Assembly: GCA_009617715.1 (NCBI GenBank)
Contig: VTFK01000054.1
Span: 868,001-932,000, forward strand
Reading direction: 5' to 3'
Length of the DNA: 64,000 nucleotides
Source of the DNA: Plectrocnemia conspersa
Taxonomy: Eukaryota; Arthropoda; Insecta; Trichoptera; Polycentropodidae
This document shows, piece after piece, positions 1-12,409 of this stretch. The notes below the pieces were generated by a model. The model was not told the origin of the DNA, searched no databases, and saw nothing but the letters and a program-made list of their open reading frames with translations. Both the position numbers and the translations under genes were made by a program. Positions within the stretch are counted from its first letter, which is position 1. Each line of letters begins with the position of its first letter.

Positions 1-1224
1 TAGTGGCAGCTTATTTGGTTGGTCTCGCAACATTGTCAGATGTCAACACAACGAGCCAGGCGTGCTCTCCGCCGCCTCTCTATCGATATTCCCGCTTTTG
101 TTGCAAATTCGTTAAGAGTTATTCATGGGGTGCTCACTGTTCTGACCAAGCTCGCTCGCTACCACTCGTTCGCACCTAATCTGTCCATCAGTTTAGATGC
201 GAGTGATATATTTTATAAGATATTTCTAAAATAAATAATTAATTGTCCATTTATATTAAATCATTTTTTTTCACATGATATTTATATTCTGACCGTATGC
301 TATTTTAATTCTAAGCATTTAGCAGATCCTGAATAACATAAGTATTACCATTAGTTTTTTAATTCTGATCGTCCTATATTTTAATTTTGCTTTCCAATAT
401 TTTTATTTTGACCATTTGATCTGACCCTGAATAACATAAATATGAGCATTCATTGTTTAAATTCTGATCTCCTTTATTTTTATTATAAGTGTTTGCTACT
501 TATTTTGCCCCTAAATAATATAATTATGATCAGACTCGTTTTACGCGGTTTCGCATTAACGCGGTCAAAAAAATTGTGTTAAATTTCAGCGAGATTTAAA
601 AAGTTTTACAAGCGAGGGTAAATCCAGAAGAATCTGCTGCTAGATATGACGATTGAGATAATGATTTTGAACCAATTATAAGGAAACAACCGGTTAGATT
701 AGAATACAGCAGCGACAAAGAGAAATATTAAAATTGTTATCTCGTTTTAAGTTATGTACATATTACAAAGAATTGTTGAATAATATTTTCAGTACATACA
801 TGTGAAGTATTATAAATAATAGTTTTATCACACTGGCATTTTTTGGATTGATATACTAGAATATACATACATATATACACATATAATTGTATGTGTTCGC
901 TTTACACGATTTTTTTATAACCTATCTCCCAATTATGTATGGAGTGCTAAGTCTCGATTAATGCAAAATTTTATTTTTTGCCATCCATCTTCTATTTTTG
1001 TATGTGTTCTATGCCTCGATTTATGCGAATTCAATTTACGAAGAATTTCGCGGAACGTATCTACCGTGCAAATCGAGGTATGCCTGTATATTACTTACTA
1101 CTTGTGTCATATGAACTTTCGAAAAAAATCAAATGGTTTTCGAGTCTGATAAAGTTCGTTATTATATATTTAAATGTGTGATTTTATACATAAAAATATT
1201 TTTAAATGTATTAAAATCCAATGG
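1..1224. other. AT-rich non-coding stretch
   Basis: No gene is supported. The first 200 bases are richer in G+C than what follows and hold a short open frame that begins with TTG, so it is not a credible gene. The rest is AT-rich with many stops in all frames. Confidence 0.5.
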
Positions 1225-2353
1225 GTGAGTAATAGAGTCTCCAATTACTCGAACCATCAACTACTCGAGTATCGAATATTAAAATTTTTAAATACTCGAG
1301 TACTCGAGTACTTTCGAGTATTTACCAAATGTACCAAAATAGCTATTATTCAAATTCGTGCACATATAAATAAATAAATAAAATACTTAGTATGTTAATT
1401 TTACAATTATTTTAACTTCACGAACATACTTTTAAAAAAACAATAATGCAAAAGTGTCTCGAATTTAATATTACTGCTAACCTTTGGTTTTATTATTCCC
1501 GTTATGGAAAAACCCTTTCCGTTGCTGTTGATGTTGGTCTTATTGTCATTAACGCGTTGGATAAGGCTTCTAATTTATATCTGTTCGCTTTTTATAGATA
1601 TAAAATTTTTTGAACTCTCTTTTTATGTTCTCTTCTTTCATTCCCTTCTCTGCTTTTCACTTATTTCCTTCGACTATTGACAAAATAGCATTTTGTAATT
1701 CTTCTTGAATAGATTTTTTTCTTAACAATATACAATATTCTACTCCTTCTGATTAATGCGAAGAATTTAAATCTATATCCTTCGAAGATGTATTTGGGTG
1801 AATCCCTTTCACTCTAGAGCTAAACGGTTCGCAAAGAACTGACTTTACTTTAAATGCCTTTAAAACACACAATTGTTTTGATTTATATTTAAAGCTGAGG
1901 GATCAGTATAAACAATTTACAACACTTTACGCTACAACTGCATAGTCATAAAACCTAAAAAAAAATTTTTTGTTGATATTTCATATTGTTCATTGCCATA
2001 AATTAGATAAGTCGGGACTGTCGAACAGAAAACACAAAAGAAATTTCTCCGTCGTACCCACTAACATAGCCGACGACCGGAACTATGCAACTATGGAACT
2101 ATGAAAAAATTATACCTGATAGTAACCGCTCTAACTCGGGACTTCGGGCATACACGCCAAATAAAAGCAAGACGTTAACCTTTACCGGACCGAGTTAAAG
2201 TTAATTTTGTTTCTAAAATATTTAAAAAAATTTTAATTTCGAGTATTAATCGAGTAATTTTCAAAATACTCGATTATCAAGTACTTGAAAAATAGACAAG
2301 TATACTCGAGTATCGAGTACTCGATTACTCGAATTGGAGACTCTAGTGAGTAA
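1225..2353 (-). mobile_element. hAT-type DNA transposon remnant with 8-bp target duplication
   Basis: The element runs from 1233 to 2345. Its ends are inverted: TAGAGTCTCCAATT at the left and the complement GGAGACTCTA at the right, followed inward by runs of the CTCGAGTA motif. Identical 8-bp direct repeats (gtgagtaa) flank it at 1225-1232 and 2346-2353, the duplication length typical of hAT transposons. On the minus strand at about 1440-1575 it encodes a decayed hAT C-terminal dimerisation segment (RPTSTATERVF, then a one-base frameshift, then SITGIIKPK). It is therefore a deleted, inactive hAT copy of about 1.1 kb. The minus strand given is the strand of the transposase remnant. Confidence 0.85.
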
Positions 2354-3036
2354 TAAATAGTGATTTTATGCAGTTGACATGTTTCAAGCATAACACAGGC
2401 TATTTTCAAATAATTATTATCATATAAAATATAGTTTGCTTTTTATAAATACTTCAGCTTTTTAAAGATAAAGCTAATTTTTTAGTACTTATATTAAAAA
2501 TATGACATATCGACACAATTTAAATTTATTAAAATGTTTTCTTTATATTTTAAAATCACGAAAAATACTGTAATTTCTTTTTGTGTATTTAATTTTCAAT
2601 TTCACATATTCTCTATCTGCGATTATTCACGCATAAAATATATATGTATATAAATTTGTATTTAAGATTCCATGTGTTCCTGAATTGATATTTTCTTTGA
2701 AACAAATCAAATAAGTAATACATTATATACTAATCGCATTCCAAAAAAGCAGTAGAAAATAAAGTTTGTCACTTGTACATTTATTTGTATATATAAATGA
2801 AAAGTACTATTAGTAACTTACTTTACGTATGACACTGAATAGCATAATTAAAAAATATAAAACATACCAAATATTCAATTTATTTATTTTTTAGTATAAT
2901 TTTAAAATCAGACTTTTAACCTTGAATTCAAGTGTATTTTTTGAATTGATTTTTCCAAAATATCTTTCTAAATCACATTCCCAAGACAATTCACTTGGTT
3001 AACTCGAAGTATTAGGAATATATTAAAATTACTTAC
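2354..3036. other. AT-rich stretch, probably intron of the gene to the right
   Basis: No coding segment is visible. The minus-strand gene at 3037-4000 ends in a splice donor at 3031-3036, so this stretch is most likely the start of its intron. Confidence 0.45.
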
Positions 3037-4000
3037 GATGACATGTCACCATTTCACTGACATCTTCTGTCGAAGACGCAGAAGACTCAGAAGCTGGCAT
3101 GGCTGCTAAAGATGGCGAAGGAGCAGTTATCAATGAAACCGATGATTTGGTCGTTGGCATGTCTTCCGAAATTCCAGTGTGAGCCTTTTCCCACTTAAAA
3201 GCTGCCTTAACCCTCGTCCATTTAGATATTTTCGATTTTTCTCCATTCTTCGACATGTCCGAAGCTCGCCTCAAGCTCGATCTGCTTTTATACGGCATTA
3301 ATAAGCTACCGGAATAGTCGATTTCTGGTAACGGACAAGACTCTAATTCTTCACCGCCCATCGATCTACTCCTCTGATTTCTGATCACTGATTGTCTCAG
3401 CTTGGATCTTGAAGGGCTCTTCCATTTAGCTCTCTTCAAACTGGCGTTCCTTCCGGCAGCTAACATGCTGTCTAGCAGAGCTTCCGTGTATTCATACTCT
3501 TCTCCCATATCCATTGAAGTTGCTTCATTTTTGAAGAAGGCGTCGGTGTCGGCACTCTTCGTTTTGATCATCTCCCTTTCGATCTGTAAATGTACTTCTT
3601 GTAATTTTTTAATGTGTTCTAAATCTCTCACGCGCCTTTGTATTTTTGAATTTTGATCTTTGAGTATGAGTAGCTGGTCTACTAGTTTGTATAACTTGTC
3701 TAAGTGATCGAATGCGTCTTCTGTGGATATGGTCGCTACGGCCATTTGAGTCGTTCTCGTGAATAGCGGCTTCAATTCTTCCAAGCTTTCGTTTTTCTTT
3801 TGAAGCCGCTCGACCAGATCTTCGCAAAACGATCTGGGATTGTCTGGAGTGGTTTTGGAAGATGACGCATTGGGGAGCGCGTTCAGCTCGTCTGGTAAAA
3901 CCTTGTGTTTAGCGTCGAAGCGTCTTCGGTGCAGCGGAACCACCTGATCCGATTTGGAATCTTCTGGTGACGCATCTCGAGTAGTCGGCGACTTATCCAT
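3037..4000 (-). CDS. Coiled-coil protein of unknown function, first coding exon
   Basis: This exon encodes about 321 residues and is clearly genuine: it is G+C-richer than its surroundings, open throughout, and ends in a strong donor (acttac on the plus strand at 3031-3036, read GTAAGT) in phase 1. I start it at the ATG at 4000 (MDKSPTTRD), which has A at -3 and G at +4; the frame extends upstream only through a TTG. The protein is hydrophilic, with a likely coiled coil at about residues 85-145 (leucine, glutamate and lysine rich, including DQLLILKDQNSKIQ). A basic, serine-rich part follows (RSRSMGGEE, KSRSSLRRASD), then a compact KWTRVKAAFKWEKA segment. There is no signal peptide or membrane segment. 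Repeated R-x-x-S sites suggest a phosphorylated cytoplasmic or cytoskeletal scaffold, which is inference. I do not recognise the family. Later exons should lie to the left, possibly outside the window. Confidence 0.75.
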
Positions 4001-5084
4001 TCTTATAATAATAGCATCAAAACATACGAGTGTCAAAGAGTTGTTGACTTTTCAGCACTTCCCACTCGCGATCAGTTTATCTTTACGATCTTCCATGAGC
4101 ACAGTTTCACTTTCACGATGGTTTGAAACACTACTTTAACTTTGCTTTGGTTTATAACACAATTATGATTTGTATGTATTTAGAGACTAGCCAAGAACGA
4201 AGAGTTCCCGAACCGACGCCTGGCGACGCACTGGGCGTCGTTCCCGGTTTCATCTTCCGTTCAGTACGCATATCTCCCCTCTCGCACCAGTTTCATTCTC
4301 TTCTGGCGTTATTTCCGTTTACCACTTCAATTATATACACGTTTTTCTACAGACTCACTTCCAAGAATTTCGCCATCGAACACGATGCACCACCAAAACG
4401 AACGTTTTACATTTTTTATGTAATCATTAGCATTGCGCTTCGATTGTAAATTATCTATTCATTGTAAGCTTGCCAGTGACTGTCGCAATAAAATTAAATG
4501 TATAACTTATAAATAAGTCGCGACCGTCCGTACGATTGTGTTGCTCAAAATAACTACATAATCAACTAATTTTATTATGCACTTATGTTTAGCTCTCGTC
4601 GTTCTAATAAAATTATTTTAATGTGGCATGCCTTGAAACGTCACACGCTATAGATTTTAAGTTTATGTGTTTTGGTTAGTTGGTAAAGTTAAAAGCATTT
4701 AAAAATTAAAAACAAAGACCGTTTCAAGTAAAAAAGTACTCATGGACAACATATAAATTATAGCTCATTAGTATTTTTTTATATAAATACCATTTAATTT
4801 AAAACATATTAAATAAATGAATGCATTTTTAAAAAAAAAAACTAAAACAAAAAACGATAAATTATAATATTAACTGAGAGAAAATAAGTTCATTTAATAA
4901 CTCGTGATTAATTGAATGAATAATAATAAAAACAAATATGAAACTATATTAAAATTATGTATGTAAACAAATTTTCAATACTTATTTATTACTTTAAAGT
5001 CTAATAAAATGTTATGATGTCTGTATTTTACAGTTACTCGGCTTAAAATCCACTGGGTTTCTTGTGCTGAACAAAAACCCAAAG
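4001..5084. other. Upstream region of the coiled-coil gene
   Basis: The 5' untranslated region and promoter of the minus-strand gene should lie in roughly 4001-4300, the G+C-richer part. An open frame on the plus strand at 4123-4449 has no family resemblance and I do not call it. The rest is AT-rich with no feature seen. Confidence 0.4.
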
Positions 5085-5235
5085 CTTACCTAAACACATT
5101 ATATCCATTTAGATTAGGTTTGGGTTTGGACAGCAAATAGACATTTCGAAACTGTCATATTTGAGCGTGGTACCGTGCTAACAGAGGGCAGCCTCCCGAA
5201 AGGGGGGGGGGGCAGGGGGGGCAAATTCCGGAAAA
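5085..5235. repeat. Fragment of the foldback repeat family
   Basis: Around 5120-5175 the segment taggtttgggtttgg, acagcaaatag and aaactgtcatatttgag matches arm sequence of the large foldback element at 17.2-18.8 kb (gttcaaacccaaacc in the opposite direction). It is followed by long G runs (5202-5220) like those near the ends of that family. It is a truncated remnant; the edges are approximate. Confidence 0.5.
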
Positions 5236-6604
5236 AATCAAGAATATATTAATAAAAAAGTAGAAACAGACCTCAAATAACGAAACTGAACTAAACTAGT
5301 TTTTTGAGATGTACATATGTACTAATGTAACAATGCGGAACATTGCCTTCAAAAGCACCCACTTTCTAGGTGATACTTTTACAAGAAACATTATTATTCA
5401 AAGGAACAGATTTCAGTTTTTTGACGTTGCTCTATTTGTGTTAAAATTTGTTGGCAAATTATTGCTTTTTGAACCTAGCAAAGTTGGTGTTTTCACATTT
5501 TACTCTGTAGCTTTGTGAATATTTTTTTAATTGAAAATGTATTGAGGATAATTTTTTTTGGTTTAGGAATATATGAAAAATATAATATAATAACTCTTGA
5601 GGTTATGTCATGCATGCCCTTCATAATAATATCGTTAGATGGTATATATAGATGAAGTAGGATTTTTCAATTTCAGAAATTTTTCAATTGTGTTTATTTG
5701 CCATTAAATAGAAGTCATTACAGTATGATGTAGCTGTAGTGTTATAATTAGCTACAGTTTTTATGACAAAAATCGAAATAAATATTAGATAAATATAAAA
5801 TAGTACATCTATCTGTTTTATTTTCATATACATTTAAGCCATCACCTTCAATATATTTTTTTATAAATTATAAAAATACATATACACATGTCTAAGTATA
5901 AGTATATTTATGTCAAGATAACATATTCTTACCTAGAGGCCTTTATTTACATTTTAATATATTTTTAATTTTTTAGGTAAAATTTCAACAATCTCAATTG
6001 GACAATAATAAATTATTTTAATAAAAACTCCCTATTTTTTGCAAATAGTCTTTATCCTATACATTTAAGTTTTAAGTAAATATAATATTTTATAGTATTA
6101 ATAATTAAAATATTAATTTATGTCTATACTATAAATCTTTTAAAGCTTTAGCTTTAGCTTATATTTGTTCTTTGATCCTTGAAGAACATTTTATTTTTTT
6201 GCATATTAGAATTGAAAAAAAAATTAGTAACATCAACATTGATATTGCATTATACTGTGTGTCTTTTATTAACCCACTTTTTAGCATTGAATTATTGCGC
6301 TATAAATTTATATTCGTAGAGGTTTTATAAATATGCACGCAATAAACGTACAAATCGATTACAGTTGATCAAAAGGCACAAAAAACACAAACAAATTGAA
6401 AGTATGTCACGAACGACGTCCGGAAAAATAATACTGAGCCCATTTACATTTCATCGTTTGTGAAGAAATAAATCTATAGTGTGACTCCTCAGAGAAAAGG
6501 AAAAAATATGTAGATATATTTACCAAACTATTTAAATCTTGTTAGAATTTGTTTTTAATCTTTGATGTGAATTATGTCTGTTTACTTAATTATATCTAAC
6601 AAAA
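5236..6604. other. AT-rich intergenic stretch
   Basis: No coding segment or recognisable transposon is seen. The end nearest 6604 is the 3' flank of the deiodinase gene. Confidence 0.45.
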
Positions 6605-9600
6605 TTAAAACTGGATAAATATTTGATCTAACGGTTTCCTTTTGAGATCAGGCACTGTGCAGTCATCTGATGGAAATCCAACGGGAAATAAAAGGACGAG
6701 ACGTTCTTGCGAGGGTCTACCCAAAAGTGGTCGAAGTCTTGGACCACACTGTAGTGGCGTAGACGTCAAAGTCACCAAACCAGCATTCTGAAAAATAATA
6801 AAAAAAAAATAGTTTAATAAATATTTTTGCTATTACTATTATTATATTATAAAGTTGAACTCAATAAGACTAATTTGTGTGTCCGTAGTATTGAGTAACT
6901 TAACCCTTTGAACGCGTTATCAAAAATAATATTTTATTGTTTTTTTTTTTTTTTGAAAAATGCAAATTTTACCTTGATACTGTGTTTAAATGTTCTGATT
7001 TTTTAATTTTTATTCATTTAAAATGATATTTTATGTTTATTCACAAAAAAAAGTTTTTTCTTGGAAAGCATTTTTTTTTACAGATTTTTGCGTAAAGAGA
7101 TAAAAAAATCAATTGGGCGACTTTAGTCGCTTTCCGCGTTCAAAGGGTTAATATAGAGAAGTATTATAGTATATATAACCAAGGAATATTGTATTTTTTA
7201 ATATTTTCCCATAGATACTGTTTTTTCATCTGCCTCTCCCACTAAAAAAGCACGGAATTCTCAAGTTTTTTTTTGAAAATTATTTTATGTATTAAGACAT
7301 TCCAATATTATTATTATTATTATCGCAGGTTTCAATGAAAAGGTTTTAATTTATATTTACGGATTTTTACGGCATTGAAAATAGTTTTACCACGACGTTT
7401 CGGTAAAAATGTCTTTCGGCATCCTCAGGAGATTACTACACAAATTATTAAAATCGACATAATCGATGTCATAATCCATAACAAAACACATGCTATAAAA
7501 AACTAATGACATATTTTAAGCAAGTACATAAAACTTTATAGCAAACAAACGTTATCATTAATATGCAATATAAACCAGAGATTTCAGATGTGGGAGATGA
7601 AGAATAATTAAAAATATATAATGTTATTTTACTACTTATCTCTCGACTGAAACGCCACAAAACATAAAAAATGAAGCTGTGTTATATTTAGTGATAGAAT
7701 GCTCATCTGAAGACTCACTTGTATGGCAGCTAGAAGCATCCCGGCGGAAATAGAGACGCTAATCTCGTTGTAGTAGTGGTTCTTCCTGCTTCCGTTATCG
7801 TCCATAGAATACTGCTGCTTGAACAGAAATATGATGTATGGAGCTTCAGTAAGATACGCTTTCTCCCAGTTTGTCTTCAGTGGTTTCAAGTCGGTAGTCC
7901 ACTTCTTCGACATCCTCTTGTTATAATTTATATACTCTTCCTCTTCGATTATCTCCCTGATTTGCTGCTTCATATCTGCATCTTTCACGATCACGTAAGT
8001 CCACGGTTCCGTATGTGCTCCACTAGGAGATGTACCTAAATATATTAACGTTTGTACCTTAAATATATTAAACTAATTTAAGAGTCAATTTACCGGCTGT
8101 TTTCACTACGTTTCTTATAACCTCCTCCGGTACTGGATCTTTGCTGAAGAATCGAATCGAGCGTCGTTTATTCATCATTTCATAAAATTGAAAAGATTTT
8201 TTTATCATTTCTTCATCGGAGGTCCTCGTGAAAGTATATGGGACGTGCTTCAAATCTTCGGGTAAAGAAGGATTCAAATTTTCTTCGCCAAAAGGCTCTT
8301 CAACTTCATCAGTTTGCTGATCTATAAATTTAAATTTTTTATCGTTTAGGAATAGGTATATCTGGCCGACAATATAGAATGTAAGTAAAAAAAATATTTA
8401 TTTAAATAAAATTAAAATCATTGTAACCCCAATGCGTCACAATGGTCAAAAAACAACACATAGTATTATCACAATACACATAAAATAAGATTAAAAATTA
8501 TACATAGTAAGAAAGAAAAAAATATAAAACTGGACCAGCCACTCGTAGCTGGCATTCTTGAAAAATGTATCGAAGACGTCGTTTATGTGTAGTGACAACT
8601 TCCACTTGCTCTTAAAAGTGATTCCGAGATCTTTAATGAAACTTTTACTAGCCAAAATATTCCCACAGAGATCATAGGAATAAATTAATAGCGAATGGGA
8701 TCGAGAAAATGACACAGAATGCCACTTTCCGACACTATAAGGCAGACGGTTGGTGGAAGTTTATCTCCATAGAGAATGTAAATCACTCTGTAGCTTAATA
8801 CAATACAGGCCGTTGGCACAACGTGTGTGCCATGTTTCCGTAAACAGTTACCGTCCGGTGACACAACCCTTGTGCCACGATTACGGTAAGCATTATAAGT
8901 CTATGTCACAACTCATTTAACATATATTTTTATATTAAAATGTATGGATCTTTAATTTTTTTTTTATTAATTCTTAAAACAGGTTGCCGTTGCTATCCAA
9001 TAACATAAATATAAATAGTAATATTAAAATTATACATAGAAGCAACGATGGTTTTATATTGCATATTTATTCAATGATTATCGTGAATCGCAAATTTATA
9101 TTATAAATTAACATCTATTACAGATTTATTATCAAACCATTACTTATTTATTCCGCTGTTACTAATGTCTTCAACATGTCACTTCGTCAAATAATTTGTT
9201 ATCATTTATCAGATAGGTGACAAAAATTGTATAACATGTAAGTAATATATTTTTTAGCTCTGAACGAACCTTGAACTTGAATTTAACAAAGGCAAAACTA
9301 AAAATATATAAAAAAAAAAAGCGATTGAGACTAGTAAAATATTTTTCCTGTATATTATTTTTTATCTATTAGATAAATTAAATAATAAAATATTTTAATA
9401 AATTGGCAAAATAAATTTATTAATAAAATAAAAGAGTGATCAATTTACGTCTAGGAAAATATAGATATTGTACGTAGTTTAATATTTTATTTTTATTTTT
9501 TATATGGTTATATTTTATCCTAAACACTAGGGAATACTTATAAAAATATGTAATTTATTCTAAAAAGAGCCATTTAAACTATTTTAATATGAGAAACTTT

Positions 9601-9981
9601 AATTGATAATTAAAAGATATTTGTTCTAATCAACGATCTTTGATATTTTATAAATATGTTTACGACGTATATATATGAAAATTGTCAATAGAAAATATTA
9701 TTTTAAAAATATACGTGACTTTTAACAATACGTATAACAACCGCATTAAATAAACTTGTTTTTAAAATTTATAAGGAGTATAATACTTATAAATAGATAT
9801 ATACTGGAATATAATTAATATAATACACACCTTGTCTTCTCGTATCCGTTTTTACTATATTGTTTGAAGATTCATTTTCCCTCTTCTTCAATATCCTTTG
9901 CACCAAATAAACTATACAAATGGAACACGCCAAGGTCAGCGCGAACTGCGAAAAATAGTTTTGTAGCAAAAAAATAAACAT
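6605..9981 (-). CDS. Iyd: Iodotyrosine deiodinase (nitroreductase family), complete
   Basis: A membrane-anchored FMN enzyme that reductively dehalogenates halotyrosines. Coding exons are 9981-9831, 8321-8094, 8035-7719 and 6787-6605; every junction is GT-AG and the phases fit, giving 292 residues against 289 in the human enzyme. I start at the ATG at 9981; the frame extends upstream only through TTG. Residues 2-28 are a hydrophobic anchor. FMN-binding residues of the family are present: R103, R104 and R107 in KRRSIRFFS, and T242 in LTSTPLQCG. The active-site lid residues that grip the amino acid zwitterion are conserved as E160, Y164 and K185. The C-terminus ends [13 protein letters not shown], a family signature. 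Insects lack a vertebrate thyroid, so the natural substrate is probably bromo- or chlorotyrosine (inference). Introns 1 and 3 hold a LINE copy and a piggyBac MITE. Confidence 0.95.
6900..7151. mobile_element. piggyBac-type MITE flanked by TTAA
   Basis: The 244-bp element at 6904-7147 begins CCCTTTGAACGCG and ends with the complement CGCGTTCAAAGGG. TTAA flanks it at 6900-6903 and 7148-7151, the target duplication of piggyBac transposons. It has no open frame, so it is non-autonomous. It lies in intron 3 of the deiodinase gene. Confidence 0.85.
7152..7718. other. Remainder of deiodinase intron 3
   Basis: AT-rich intron sequence with a short TTA/ATT run near 7305-7323. The donor lies at 7713-7718. 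No other feature is seen. Confidence 0.5.
8400..8830 (-). mobile_element. Internally deleted LINE copy
   Basis: On the minus strand this encodes [19 protein letters not shown] and [11 protein letters not shown], matching the C-terminal part of the LINE ORF at 22.4-24.6 kb. The flanks match as well: gccactttccgacacta and ggcagacggtt occur in both. The frame then jumps from [17 protein letters not shown] straight to sequence matching the last codons and 3' untranslated region of the longer copy, so roughly 0.5-0.6 kb has been lost internally. It ends near 8418 with part of the 3' hairpin (ccccaatgcgtcac). It lies in intron 1 of the deiodinase gene in the same orientation. Confidence 0.8.
8831..9830. 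other. Remainder of deiodinase intron 1
   Basis: AT-rich intron. The segment 8820-8885 carries a repeated cacaac.gtgtgcca motif in two nearby copies (8818 and 8862), possibly another short repeat. The donor after exon 1 lies at 9830. No gene is seen. Confidence 0.4.
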
Positions 9982-11029
9982 TTTTGCAAATTTAACAGCG
10001 CCGACTTCGAGCGCGTTTACCAGCAAGGAATATTATATATTTTTTATTTTTACACTACACTAATGGTAAAGCTGTGTGTTTATATGTCCGAACGATGGTT
10101 GTGACTGTTAAGAATTCGAACAGATACCAGACCACCAGGTATCTCCGTTCAAGGCGAATAGCCTAATTGATTAGAAAAAATATATACAGTCTGCGCGAAA
10201 AGTGTGTTGACCAAATAATATATAATCAAATGCAAAGATTATAAAAATATAAAGTACGACTAGAATTATCACTTAGAAATAAATTATAATATTAAGTCTT
10301 TATTATTGTATATTTTTATTTTTTCTTTCTGTTATGTATTTTTTATATATTTTTTATATATGTTTACTAAATTTGTTAGATGTAAAGATTAGCTATTAAG
10401 CTAAATAAATTAATAAAATAAAATAAATAAATAGATAGATAATGATTCAACTGTATGAACAAAAATATAATTTGCACCCGATTTCTTTATCATTTCAGGA
10501 ATATGTTATTTTTTGCAAATACTGATTAAGTTTACCTAAATTATGGTAATTGGTAACAAATATTTAAATTATTATAAATTTGTATTTTTATGACAAACTA
10601 CTCAATTAACAAATAACGATGATTATAATGAACAACATTTTTTAAACGATAAGTTATAATAATGTAAACAATGATTATTTTTTGATTAATGGTTATTAAA
10701 ATGACATCTCCATTGAAAAGCAAACTGTGTTAATTTTACAAATATATAATTATGGTTAAATAACAATATTATCATTGATCCCATTCAAACGAAAACTTCG
10801 TACAACCGCAAAAATCTTCGGGTTGTGAATAGGGGAACGACTCTCTAGGGTCAACTGCTCTGGATGACGTAACAGTTCCCGAAAAGAAGCGCTAAGAAAA
10901 ATGTAGTGACGGCGTCGTCTATACAAATTACATCGCAATGACGCGTAATAAAATAATTATTTAGATAGCAACGATACGATAAAAATTATAAATATTCGGA
11001 CTGGTATGTCTATATTTAAGAATCTGTGG
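9982..11029. other. Upstream region of the deiodinase gene
   Basis: The deiodinase promoter and 5' untranslated region should lie just right of 9981; no TATA box is convincing. The remainder is AT-rich intergenic sequence without a supported gene. Confidence 0.4.
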
Positions 11030-12070
11030 TTCAAAGCTTAAAACCGTATGAAGTTTATAACTTGAATAACGATGAACATGGCTGATTTATGTATAATACC
11101 TACTTACATAAAACAGTGTAATATTACTACTTTGAAGCCGGAACGCAATGATCGCACACCGTTATCTCTCACTCACTCTCGTTACTTAACACGCTAGCGA
11201 GCGAAAGGGAAAGTATCTCACCGTACGCGCATGATGTGTACGTAATATCCGGAGCGCAGCTGCAACATAAAAAAACGACGTTATGAAATTTGTGACAAGC
11301 GCGAGTTAAATACCTAAAGCATTCCGTAAATGTTTTCAGTCAAATGTAGAAAAATCAACTGTTAGAGGCAAATTATATAATAAATATATATTAATATTCA
11401 CCTTGAGTTGAAGTTTCTAAAACATCGACCGATATTTACCTAATTATAGAATTTATGACGTCAATTAACAGAGATAATCTAGCATTTTTTTTCTATGTAG
11501 GTGCCCAAGTAAAGCTTTGACCATTTCAAAGGCTTGATCAGAGTTTTTCCGATTGTGTCAAGTGTTTAGTTAAGGTCTCAAGAAGTTGTTTTTTTTAATA
11601 AAATTATTACTTATTTCGCTTTCTTTACATTTTTGAAGACTGTTCTTGATTAAGTAAAACGATAACAGGAGCATTTCTAAAAATAAAATATTTTTAATAT
11701 TTAGTATTACAACAAGTTTTTACTCACACTGTAATAAATTATCATTGTCAACATGACGAAGATATCTTGAATCCGATAGCGAAAGTAACTCTACATTATG
11801 TATTATGAATAAAATTTTAAAATAAAAATATTCTGCTGTACTAATTTTACGATCGCCAATAAAACGATTAAAATAAAAGCAGTCTAAACCAAACGTTGAA
11901 TAAAGTGTATTATAATCTAAACACACGTGCTACGCGCATAATTAGTTTTACATATTTACAGATAATGCTATATTTATAACTTGCCTTGTAGTAACAATAT
12001 ATAACGTTACATAATGTGATGTTTTTATGTAAACTTGCTTTAAATTACACTTTTTTGACACTACGATAGA
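11030..12070. repeat. Dispersed repeat, copy 1 (direct partner at 13.2-13.8 kb)
   Basis: Segments at 11032-11090 (accgtatgaagtttat, gatgaacatggctga) and 11860-11960 (gttgaataaagtgta, ctaaacacacg, ttagttttaca) recur in the same order and direction at 13185-13580. The two copies are diverged, with insertions between matching blocks. Identity is unknown; a decayed transposon is likely. Confidence 0.6.
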
Positions 12071-12134
12071 ATAAAACGTTTTGAACATTATTAGTTTTTA
12101 CGTATAAGATCTAGTTTCATAGACATACTTTAAA

Positions 12135-12156
12135 TGCTAACATTTAAATGTTAGCA
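12135..12156. repeat. Perfect 22-bp palindrome
   Basis: The sequence is tgctaacattt followed directly by its complement aaatgttagca with no loop. Outside it, catact and agtatg extend the pairing after small mismatches. Confidence 0.7.
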
Positions 12157-12179
12157 GTTCAAGTATGCCTATATGGCCG

Positions 12180-12300
12180 GTTACCGACACGTCGACGCCC
12201 GCGAACGAGTCCTGCCACCGATTTCAAGTAATTTCTGGCATCAGCCAGGGCATGGTCCAGCTTTTCCCGGTATCAATTTAACATAAGCACCACGAGAGGT
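12180..12300 (-). pseudogene. Possible gag remnant of the neighbouring LTR element
   Basis: This G+C-richer patch reads on the minus strand as KLDHALADARNYLKSVAGL followed by GRRRVGNRPY, a short open segment with the look of a helical gag domain. It lies downstream of the gag start at 12925 on the same strand, so it may be the next surviving piece of that element. I have no direct family match. Confidence 0.3.
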
Positions 12301-12409
12301 CGTCACATAAGTGCCTTAAAGAACTCGAATTTAGATATTTTATTACAATTATTTAATACATAATATGAGTTTATATTCAGCCACGTAAGAACCAGCGCAT
12401 TTTTTATAA

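Noticed and set aside
19..234. Open frame of 71 codons at the window start
   Set aside because: It begins with TTG, has no family resemblance, and no splice context supports it.
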